A stretch of DNA of 64,000 nucleotides, taken from Leucaena leucocephala (Eukaryota; Streptophyta; Magnoliopsida; Fabales; Fabaceae). The position numbers were made by a program, and so were the translations under genes. Below, in pieces: positions 48,968-59,500 of this stretch; position 1 is the first letter of the stretch; each line of letters starts with the position of its first letter. Location of the stretch: the NCBI GenBank assembly GCA_037074615.1, contig CM073560.1, positions 6,207,501-6,271,500 of the forward strand. Reading direction: 5' to 3'. The notes under the pieces were generated by a model. That model was not told where the DNA came from and did no database searches. It was given only the letters and a program-made list of their open reading frames with translations.

Positions 48968-50316
48968 AATGCCCACTCTAAATCTCAAAGTTTGCCTAAA
49001 GTATATAATCCATCAATGTTTCCTTTGCTAAATTCACATTTATGTTTTTTTACTTGTCACGGCTTTTCAGGTGACAAAAAGGATTAAAAGGATGTTGGAA
49101 AATCTTCAAAGACTAAAGAGTCTGGTCCATGACCTTTTACGCTACAACCACTTACACTAAGCTTAATTTTCTCACATATATGAGATTTGCCAATAATATA
49201 ACCATAATTCTCTTCCTTATTACCACCATATAAAGACAATTCCTCTATAGATGTATTCAACAATTTCTTATTTTACCTTTAGATGAGCCCCAATAATCCT
49301 GACAGTATCATTAACACTGATAGTCTTATTCTGCTGATCTTAGGCACTAAATTGTATATCAATAAGTTCACACTTTATGTTACGGCATTCCATAGTCATA
49401 ACAAGAAGTCCATCTAAACTCTCTTTCAATATCTTGTAGGTATCATCTTTGTCTATGTCTATGATAACACTAAAATCTTTGTTACCAAAACATACAATAT
49501 CATGCATTTCAAAATCATTCACCACACCAACAGCTAGATGAGCCCTCTCCTTTTGGAATTTGATCTCCAAACTTAAACATACTATAACCTTCTTTATTTC
49601 CTTTTCCCATTGTTCTCTCATGCTATTTATGAGTTTCACTTTTTCATAACTGTATAAAACAATTAAAATCTCCTTAAATTATTCTCATTTATCCATCCAC
49701 TTAGCTAACCTTTCAATCCCTAAACATTATGACATTACCCATTGCATCCTACAACATTGTTATCAAAATATTCCTCAACAATCAACTTTTCAATTTTTTT
49801 TTATTGATATATAATCATGCAATAATCTAACAAATTTCTCTAATTTAAGCCTATAAACTAAACAATCATAAAAATTTTCACAAGACACTAGGCACCTACA
49901 CCAATTAATAATCCATCAAGTTAAAACATCTGTCCATTACACATACATATCTTTATCATCTATTATCCTCAAACACCATTTATAACTCTAGGTCTCCTAC
50001 GACCTTATCCTCTGCCTCTAGGGGCAAGTCATTGAGCAGAGCCTCTATCCGAAACTTCATCGTTTCTAAAACTTTTACCAGTTGATGAAATTCTTGGCAA
50101 CATTTCAATTTATCCCAAAACATGAGGAATATTCATTTTCAAACGAGAAATTATGCCAATAAAACCAGGAGGAGAGAAAACATTTTGAGACATCCTAAAA
50201 AGATATTTAATGATGCCTCAATTATTGTTATGCCCAGGTTCATAATGATAATTGAGACTCCACTGAAATATCCTTACTCCATTTAACTATAAAAACCATT
50301 GGCTCTGATACCAAAA

Positions 50317-51742
50317 TATCACGTCCCAAAATTTGAACTGTGATCAGCCCAGAATATGAATAAATTCACATTCCTTAAGCTTTAGACCTTAAATAAACGT
50401 TTAAAGTAATAATCATAACTTAACTTTCAGTTTAAATGAAAAAGGCAACTACTTTAATTCAAATTCAGATATTTTTAAAAATGATACAAAACCAGAACTT
50501 TATCTAAAAGTTAAGTGGAGCATCTAACCTTTTAGCAAAATAAGACGTGTATTTCAAAAAATATAATTACTTCAAAAGTCGACGTGCCAAAACAATTACT
50601 TCGGATCAAACGTGAGGCTCTTCACTGCTCAGCTGGAGGAATAGGATCAACTGTACTATCTGAAGCTAAATAATCTACTCGTGAATAATGTCCCAAAAAT
50701 ATAATTTGAAAGGTGAAAATAAACAATTTCAGCATGTTTAAGTATAAATAATAATATTTCATAATCCAATGCAATTGTTTCAGTAAACTTCATTTCATGA
50801 AAGTAAACACTTTATTTTATGAAAAACATTTCAAAACAGTCATTTCAAATCAATCACTTTTTCGTAGGACTTCAATAATAATTGATTTTCAATACCTTTA
50901 AACATAAATCATATAGATTCGTAATTTAAAACGAATAACTCGGTAAACGTTTTCTTTTTTGAAAAACTGTTTAAAACAATCGTTTTGAAATAACACCTTT
51001 TCTGTAGGACTTCAACAGAACGGAAACATGCATGGACACACAGTCCACGAAGGGTAACTAACCAATCATGCATGGCTCGAGGCCACGAAACAGGCGCAGG
51101 TACGAGACCTACGAATAACATGCATGGGAATAAATCCCACGAATAACATGCGTGAGTACGAGACCCACGAATGTCCGTCGAGCTCGGGTTTAACCATGGT
51201 GCATCAAGTACTAACAGTACTGCTGTTAGTAACCAGCGTTCTGTATTCCGTCCTCTAAAATCTTTCAAACATGCATGGGGGCCATTTAGCATTCAATAAT
51301 CATAATATTTTTCAATGCAACACTTTCCATTAAAATCATTCATAATCATGAAACATTCCCCCATCATGAACATTTTCGATAAATCATCAAAACATGTTTG
51401 TCAATCTATATGAACAAGTATGCAATAATGAAATATCCATTTTCAACATTTAAAACCATAAATTCATATGCTTGTTTTTTCGTAAATCATGTTGAAAATT
51501 AACTTTTGATTGAAATGTTAAATAACTAAATATATTTTAAAATTTTATTGTTAGGAAACGTTATTCACTCACCTGATTCTCTGATATAATTTACTCTTAT
51601 TCTAAGCTTTAGAATATTAGCTTTCCTTTGTTTTCCTAAATTTCCCGAAAATAAAATATTTCATTAGGTATTGAAATTAATCTCTTAATCCTAAATGTTA
51701 TTTGCCACAACCACACCAATTCACTTCTGCAGGGACATTACA
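50317..51742 (-). repeat. 5' LTR, full length (1426 bp)
   Basis: It contains imperfect ~28-bp tandem units at about 51025-51175 (acatgcatgg..., cccacgaataac, tacgagacc). The 127-codon frame at 50909-51292 lies wholly in the LTR and is not a gene. Confidence 0.85.
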
Positions 51743-51823
51743 TATACAAGGCCCAATCACTGTTTTTATTCACTTCTTCCATGATAATATATGTCCATAG
51801 ATTCATTCAACCTCATTATTAAA

Positions 51824-52028
51824 TTGGGGATGAGAATTGATACATATAATAAAAAATTAATTCATATCACGTAATAATATGAGTTCGATTCTTATTACCG
51901 TTATGAGGATTTTCTTAGTAGACGATCCTATAAGTCCTTTGTAAGCGCTCTTTGAGTCTTTAGGCTGTGCCCTGACCTTAGTAGGGGATCAGTGTCGAAT
52001 CTACCTAAACTTTTTGTAACAAAAAAAA
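51824..52028 (+). mobile_element. SINE-like element, family B, copy 2
   Basis: A box B-like gagttcgattctt is followed by the shared blocks atgaggattttcttagtaga, ataagtcctttg and gaccttagtaggggatcagt, then an aacaaaaaaaa tail. Flanking 13-mers CCTCATTATTAAA (51811-51823) and CCTTATTATTAAA (52029-52041) differ at one base. Confidence 0.65.
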
Positions 52029-52157
52029 CCTTATTATTAAAAATTCAATTAGATTATTTATGATTATATAGTTATATATTTAATTGATGTTTGATAGGTA
52101 GCAAGCTTTTTTAAGCACACTAAAGTATAATTATAAAATAATGAAATGAATTTTTTC

Positions 52158-52732
52158 GGCTAAAGCATAATTTCAGTCTTTTAAATTTATACAAAATTTT
52201 ACTTTAATCATTTAAATTTATAAAGTATATTTTTAGTCATTTAATTTTAATATTGTTAGTCTCGCTTAACGGAATATACCGACTCATCAAAATTGAGTGA
52301 GAAATATATAATTAAATTTTGACAAAATATATTTACACTTTAATTTTTTAATATATTTATATTTTAAAATAAAAATAAAACAAGTAAAAAGAAGAAAAAT
52401 AATTCATAAATGAAAACTATTAAAGTCGTAGAACAATAAACAGATGAGAGCTATTAAAAATTTATTTTATTTTTTTAAAATTTTAGAACGATAGAAGCTT
52501 TAATATTGACGAAAAATTTACAGCTCATTAGTTTTTTTTTAAATATTTTTCAGTTTACGTATATTTTAAATTTAAAATTAATTAGAATTTAATTACATAA
52601 TTATGATTTAAATTTATTGAGTCAGCATATTCTATGAAATAAGAATAACGATGTTAGGATTAAAAGATTAAAAATATATTTTATAGAGTGAAACTTCATA
52701 CAAGCTTAAGGAATTAAAAGTATATTTGAACT
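52158..52732. mobile_element. Long-TIR MITE with 9-bp TSD (Mutator-like), family 2, copy 2
   Basis: It starts ggctaaagcataatt and ends agtatatttgaact. The arms mirror each other and match the element at 39742-40222. Flanking 9-mers AATTTTTTC and AATTTTTTT differ at one base. Confidence 0.65.
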
Positions 52733-52946
52733 AATTTTTTTAATGAAATATGTAATTGACAAAATATTATATATGTGTTTGATTAAAAATCATATATTTT
52801 TCCCAATGATTTTTCCAGTATGCCAGACATTTTTCTTGTATATGAAATTTATTTTTCCAAAAAAATTAATGAAAGGATAAACCAAATATTTGGAAATAAA
52901 GAAAAGACATCACAAACTAAAAAGTTCAAGGGATAAATAAACTTTT

Positions 52947-53132
52947 TTTTTTGTTACCTATCCGATTCATCGGAGTTTTACCCCAACTATATCCGAATTC
53001 GACCTGTGTCGTACACCTAACTATAGTGGGTGAGTTTTTTAATGGGGATTTTCTGCATACGCCAAGTCTCGAACTCAAGACTTCACTTAAACGATACCGA
53101 GCTACTTACCACTCGGATTAACTTCTCTTAGT
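52947..53132 (-). mobile_element. tRNA-derived SINE, family A, copy 5
   Basis: Full-length and inverted; the minus strand shows head, box B and body, ending next to the T-run on the plus strand. 19-bp flanks starting AAGGGATAAA (52928-52946, 53133-53151) differ at one base. Confidence 0.85.
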
Positions 53133-53151
53133 AAGGGATAAAGAAACTTTT

Positions 53152-54496
53152 GATCACACAAATTTATCTCAGTTATCAATTTAATCCCTAAAATTTAATT
53201 ATATCAATCAAGTCCTTATGCACAATTTTATACTCATTGGGTCAAGAACTTTTTTTACAATTGTTAACCACATGTGTATTTTGCTAGGATAATATATCTT
53301 CAAACCATAAAAACCAATGTATGATTATGAAACTTTAGGGACTTAGTTGATAAAATAGCTAATATTATGTTAGGGCCTTATGTTTTGTATTTATTTTAAT
53401 TTTAATCTCAATAATTTTAAACTATAAATTTTAATATCTCAATAAACAAAATAATTTAAATTTTTATTAAAATATATAGATTACGTTTTAGACATAAAAA
53501 AACTCAATGAACCAAACCTTATAATTTAAAATTATAACAACTAAAATTAAAATAAAAATAAATTATAAAGATTAAATATTATATTAATATTTAATAAAAA
53601 TTAAACTTTAGATATCAAATCTATGTAACTAACATAAATTTAAAGGACTGAAAGTTCCATCATCCCAAAATTTAATTTCTTTTAAATTTCCCCGCCTTCT
53701 TGATTCCTACATCCCCCAAAGATTAAGACAGCTTATATTCTTTCAAAAATTATTTGATGGAAGGATCAAGGATGAACCAAATATCTGAAAAGAAAAAAAG
53801 AAGGGAAAGAAAAGAAGGAAAAAAGGGGGTCAATGAATCTGGGTGTTATAAACAGTGTTGGGCGTGGTAAGGTCGCTGTCAAAAAGGGGAGAGAGACCTT
53901 GTTCCAAAGGCGGGGGTATGTACGACAGGTCCCGAGATAAGGGAAGGCTGTTGGCTACGTGCCAACAGGTTTAGGCTTTTCTCTCAATATTTATTACTAT
54001 ATTTATTATTGTTTCTTTTATAATTTATTAACATTTATAAAACAACAACGTAACAATAACCACAGACAAGATCATGCAGGTTGTTGCGTTTTTGAGATAA
54101 GATAGGGATGCATAGATTTGACCCCTAATCTTATTCCGGCTAACTGGCTTACCTTCTTCATTCGTTCTACAAATGGGTATGAGTATTATAATCTCAATCA
54201 CTAATTTTATTTTAATTTTTAAAAGATTTTGAATTATAGTTTAATAAGATTATTAATTAATTATTATTATAGGGCTCAAATTTTTTTTAAAATTAAATCT
54301 AAAATTTTTATAATATTTTAAATTTTTAACTATAATAAAAATGTGTAATAATTATAAATAAATAATTAATTATAATATATTTTTTTCTTACTCCCCGTGT
54401 AATGTACGAGTGAAATATCTGAAGAAGTATTGAGTATTTTTTTTCACTTGATATTGGATGTTTCAAGAATTTTCTAATGCATTATATTAACCACCT
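53152..54496. other. AT-rich intergenic sequence with a GC-richer island
   Basis: 53385-53590 contains mirrored phrases (taattttaatctcaataa / actaaaattaaaataa) of an old inverted-repeat element. 53690-53960 is a GC-richer unique island without an open frame of note. Confidence 0.45.
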
Positions 54497-54499
54497 ATA

Positions 54500-55506
54500 G
54501 GACCTATTTGGAAACTCCCAGACCGTAGTTTTAAAAGGGTTTTTGACCCAAATTTCGGTTTAGAAAAATTTTAAAACAAACAACCATATTTGTTCAAACG
54601 GGTTTCTGGACTAAATCATAGTTTGAAACATGGTTTCAAATAAGCTTGTCAGAGTAACTTTTAGAACAGTAAAAACTATTTTCAACTACTCAATTACTAT
54701 TTTACCCTTACTTTTTCTTACACTCTCTCTCCTCTCTCCTCTATCTTTTCCACTATCTCTCATCTCTCCTCTATCTTCTCCACCCTCTCTCATTTCTCCT
54801 TTATCTTTTTTACCCTCTTTCCTTTCTCATCTCTTATACATACCCTTTTTAGTAATTTTTCAATTACAAAATCCCTTTTTGTAATAATTATCCAAATACT
54901 CATTTATCCAAAACCATTTTTTTTCCATAAAGGGCCTGTTTGGATAGGATTTTAAAAAAGGGTTTATAAAAAAAGGCTTATGGACAACTTATGGAAAAGG
55001 GCTTTTAGATAAGAGTTTATGGAAAAAAAGTGGTTTTGAATAAATAAGTGTTTGGATAGTTATTTTTAGAATGACTTTTTATATTGGTAAATTACCAAAA
55101 ATGGTATGATTTGATTTAAAATAAGAGAGAGGAGAGAGGTAGAGAAAAGAGAAGAGAGAGTAGAGAGGGTAGAGAGGAGAAAGGAGAGAGGATGTAAGAA
55201 AAAGTAGGGGTAAGATAGTAATTGGATAATCCATAAGTGCTTTTACTGTTGAAAAAGCTAGTTTTAATAGCTTATTCAAAACCATGGTTTTAAACCATGG
55301 TTTTGCCCAAAAGTACTTATGGACAAATATAACTGTTTGTTTTAAAATTTTTCCAAACTAAGGTTTGGGCCAAAAGCTCTTTTAAAATCATGGTTTACAA
55401 TCTTACCAAACAGGCCCAAACTCTTCTCCAAAAGCCCTTTTCCATAAGCTGTCCAAAAGCCCATTTTTTTATAAGCATTTTTTTAAAATCTTATCTAAAC
55501 ACACAC
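54500..55506. mobile_element. MITE, 3-bp-TSD family, copy 6, host of a nested sister copy
   Basis: It starts GGACCTATTTGG and ends CTAAACACACAC, with ATA at 54497-54499 and 55507-55509. Its right arm is split at ccataaa / aaactcttctcc by copy 7. The core is a plus-strand polypyrimidine tract at 54720-54840. Confidence 0.85.
54932..55417. mobile_element. MITE, 3-bp-TSD family, copy 7, nested and inverted
   Basis: Perfect termini GGGCCTGTTTGG ... CAGGCCC are flanked by AAA at 54929-54931 and 55418-55420. Removing the element and one AAA restores the family sequence ccataaactcttctc seen in copy 2. This proves the element ends and the 3-bp TSD. Confidence 0.92.
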
Positions 55507-55612
55507 ATAGAATAAAACAAAAAAAAAAAGAATCAAAATAAGATGGTTTTGTATATAAGAAATGCTTTGTGTTACTAAATAAAAAAATAATAAAAAGAGA
55601 CAACTAATATTA

Positions 55613-55892
55613 CCTCTTATCTTTAATATAAGATTTATTTAACTAATCTAGATATATTAAAGCTGCTATTTAAATTAGTTATTTGTAATAATTGTATATT
55701 AATTTTTCTAAAATACCAATTTAACTATGTGTATTTGAACTACCCTTATTGAAAAACCCCAAAATATACGTAATCATATAAGGATACTTTAGAAGTAAAA
55801 TTATAATTTTAAGAGATAAAATATATTATGATCTTATATTTAGAATTAAAATAAACTTCTCGTTTAGTTCTTATATTTAAGACAGAAGGGAG
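55613..55892. mobile_element. Stowaway-like MITE
   Basis: It starts CCTCTTATCTTTAATATAAG and ends CTTATATTTAAGACAGAAGG (then GAG), with TA at 55611-55612 and 55893-55894. Confidence 0.75.
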
Positions 55893-56552
55893 TATAACTT
55901 AGTGATTGGAAGAATATAATAAATATTATATATCAAGATATTCATACTATAGCATTTGAAAAACACTTTGATTTTTGCAAGTTGTAAAGAAGACACCAGG
56001 TCTTAGAAAACAAGTCCTATGCTCTCTTTTGATAACACTATCAAATTATAGATTATATTGTATTGCAGGAAGTTTAAGCTTAAGCATTTGAAAAACACTT
56101 TATGTTAATCAATAGATTAATATTTTGTTTGACACAACTCTTCCCTACGAGTTCTTGAAATTATTAGAAGAAAGCAAACCGTATATCCAAATGGCTAATA
56201 TGATGATAAGCACGTATTTTTAGAATGACCACTTTACTTTAAGTTGTTTATATCTATTAGGTTAAATTCATAAATAAATTTTATATATTTTAACAAGTAA
56301 TAATAATAAAATAATAAAAAAATTTATAAATTTTAATTTTAACCAACAGCAAAAGAAACAAGTGTTTATATAAAAAAATTTAAATTTAAATTTATATTAT
56401 AAGAGTTGATATAAAAAATTTATAAGTATATATATTTTAACAATTAATAAAAGCATAATAATAAGTGTGAGGAGAATTTGATCTAATATAAACATCTTGA
56501 TCGTTTATCCTTTTTAGAATTATACTATCAACAAAAATCTTCAACCATATAA

Positions 56553-59500
56553 CTATCTAGCAAAAGGAGAAGTGATAGAATCAGTATCATAGGAATAAGG
56601 CTCAGAAGAACTATATATCTCATTATAAACCTGCCTTGGTACCATCTCGAATCTGTCACTGTGGGAAGGACACTCCATTTCCAAACACTGTTTAAGCTCT
56701 TGTACCACAAAATTCAAGGTAGGTCTGTGAATGGAGGGTGATGCACTACATGCCATTGCTATTCCTAAAGCTTTTTCCACAGAACCTGCATTGAATTTGT
56801 CTTCAAGTCTTGGATCTACAAGTCTGCTAAAATCTCCTCTTTCTTCAAGTTCATTTGCAACCCACACAGTTATGTGAACCAATTCTTCACCTTTTATCAC
56901 TGCTGGTTGACCTGTTATTAGCTCTAATATAACTACTCCAAAACTATAAATATCACTTTTCTCGTTCAACTTTCGTAACTTGTAGTACCTGAACAAATGA
57001 TTACATAATTCTAAATACAGTAATATCAATATAAAATGTATAATTTATAAATACAGTTATACTCCTTCTCTCCAGTCCTTTTTATAAGATCTTAATTTTT
57101 GAATTGGTTTAGTCCTTTTTATAAGATCTAATTTAGGGTTGTGTAAACACTAAATGTGTTTGTATCAATTTTACTCCTAATTAATTTTATTCTCTCTCAG
57201 TCTCTTTCCCATGTATTCTCTTTCATCTTTTTCTTACTACTATCTCTCTCTCTTACTTGCTCCCTTATAAATAAGGGTACATTCGGAAAAAAAAAAGTTT
57301 ATCTCTTACATGTTTATTACTTTTAGCTAATTTTAACCAATTTTTTAAACTGGGTAATTCGGTTAATAGGATCTTATAAAAAGAAGCAAAGGGAATATCA
57401 TTTATGAGCTATGAACAATATCGCTCATTCATTAGACTTTGGGTCAAGATAGTGAGTACTTACTCTGGGTCAAGGTAGCCTGTGGTGCCCATGATTTCAG
57501 ACTCTGCATTAGCATTAGTGTTATCATTCTTAAACACCTTGGAGAGTCCAAAATCAGCTATCTTAGCTTCCAAGTTTTCATTCAATAGAATGTTAGCTGT
57601 CTTCACATCTCTGTGTATTATAGGTGGCTTGCATCCATGGTGTAGATATTCCAATCCTGCAGATCAGAAGTACTTCAAGTATGTCTACAAAGGGAATTTT
57701 AAAGGCACAAAACCAATATAATAATACTACTCACCTTGTGCTGCATCAATTGCTATCTCAAGTCTTCTTTGCCAAGTCAAGCTATTTGAGTTTTTATCTG
57801 CATCAATGATGTATTATGAATGAAGATGCTCTCTTTGCTAGAGCAAAGGACTATGGAACTGTGATTCCGTGAAGAGGAGGGTAAGGGTGTACCTCTGAGA
57901 TAATTCTTCAGGTTGCCATTGGCCATGTACTCATAAATGAGTGCCATCTTGTTATCATCATCACAATAACCAATGAAGGATACCAAATTTCTGTGATGAA
58001 CTGTCATCAACAGCTCAGCCTGCAAACCATTATTTTTATTTTACTTCCATTTTTGTTTTTTGGCTGTTGATTCTTTTAATGTTTGAATAACATGTACTTT
58101 CAATGACACAAATGTAATGTTATTACCTCAGTTTGAAATTCCTTTGGTCCCTGAGATGATGATGGAGAAAGCATTTTCACTGCAACTTGGTTCCAATCTT
58201 TCAATTCACCGCGGTACACTATTCCGAATCCTCCTTTACCAATTGCCATTTTGAAGTTGTTGGTGATTTCCAAAATCTCCTCATAGCTATATTGCCATTT
58301 TTTTGATGCTATAGTACTTCTTCCACCTTTATTGGCCTTTTCTATCTCCTTATCTGAGTGTGGTTCATGTATTAATAAGACATGAGATTGAAGCAATGCA
58401 GAGCTTTCACAGCATAATATTTAAAAAGAGAAAACTTATATCAAGTTCCTTGTATCCATTTCGTCAAGTTTTCCAATCTCACTTTGCCATGTGTCCTATT
58501 TTTTTAATATCTTTATTTAACTTTTAAACTCACATGAAAAAAATAGTACACATGGCCAAATGTGATTAGAGAATTTGATGAAATAGATACAGGGAACTTG
58601 ATGTAAGTATGGTTCTATTTAAAATTACCTGATGGTTTTTTCTTTCTCAATTTCCATATAAGAGCAAATACAATCAATAGAACCAGAACTGATAATATAG
58701 AAACAGCTATGGGAACGGCAATATTCTTCTTTTTCTTGCAAGTACTTAAGCTACAAACATTTTGGTCATCCACGCTGAAGATGGTAATTTCTGTTAGTTT
58801 CATGAGAGAGAAAAACACAAAGTAAACATGAAATAAGATTCCCCAAGTCTGTTTAAGCAAGGCATACCTCAGTGTAAGTAATCCAGCTCTTGATCTTTCT
58901 AGAAGGTTATCAGGAACAGAACCTGAAAGATGATTTCCTTTCAAGTTCCTACATAGAAAATATAATATTTCTTTTAATATATATCACGATGCCAATATCA
59001 GAACTGCACTGCTAACTTGTATTAGACTTACAGAACTTTAAGGGATTTGAAGTCTTCTAGAAACTGAGGTATTGATCCAGTTAAGCTATTGTTTGATAAA
59101 TCCCTGACACAAAAAATAATGTGCTCTTCCAGTGATTTTTAATAATCAACAAAACCAGTTCTGGTTAGGATTGAAAAAAATTCTTATATGCTAGACATGA
59201 CAATAGTATAGTCAGAATTTTTCCGGATCATGTGCTTACAATGATTCCAGTAACAAGAGATTGGAAATTTCAGAAGCTATTCCCCCGCTCAAACTGCTTG
59301 AGCTCAAATTCCTATAAAAACAAAATGATCTCTTCTGAAACTTTAACTTTTATGCAATCATAATTCTCATATTGGGGGAATAAAAGCATGAAGAAAGAGT
59401 AAATAGAAGGAACTCACAGTGATATGATTCGCGGTGGAAGCGAATTACTGTAGTTACATTTCAAGCCATCCCAACTGTAGTCCTTTGGCTCACAAGGATC

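Larger units (their letters stand above)
48394..51742 (-). mobile_element. LTR retrotransposon, internally deleted, minus orientation
   Basis: The outer ends are tgtcacgttcc (48394) and gggacattaca (ending 51742). A perfect 5-bp duplication TATAC lies at 48389-48393 and 51743-51747. The right LTR (50317-51742, 1426 bp) is the 5' LTR in this orientation. Next to it, TGGTATCAGAGCCAATGG on the minus strand (about 50296-50313) is a tRNA-Met primer site. The left LTR (48394-48967) is missing its 5' part. The interior (48968-50295) has no recognisable gag or pol domains. The element cannot move by itself. Confidence 0.85.

Noticed and set aside
49340..49639. 99-codon frame inside the LTR element
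   Set aside because: No gag, protease, RT, RNase H or integrase motif. It may be a decayed relic but cannot be named.
50909..51292. 127-codon minus-strand frame
   Set aside because: It lies entirely within the 5' LTR of the retrotransposon and overlaps a minisatellite.
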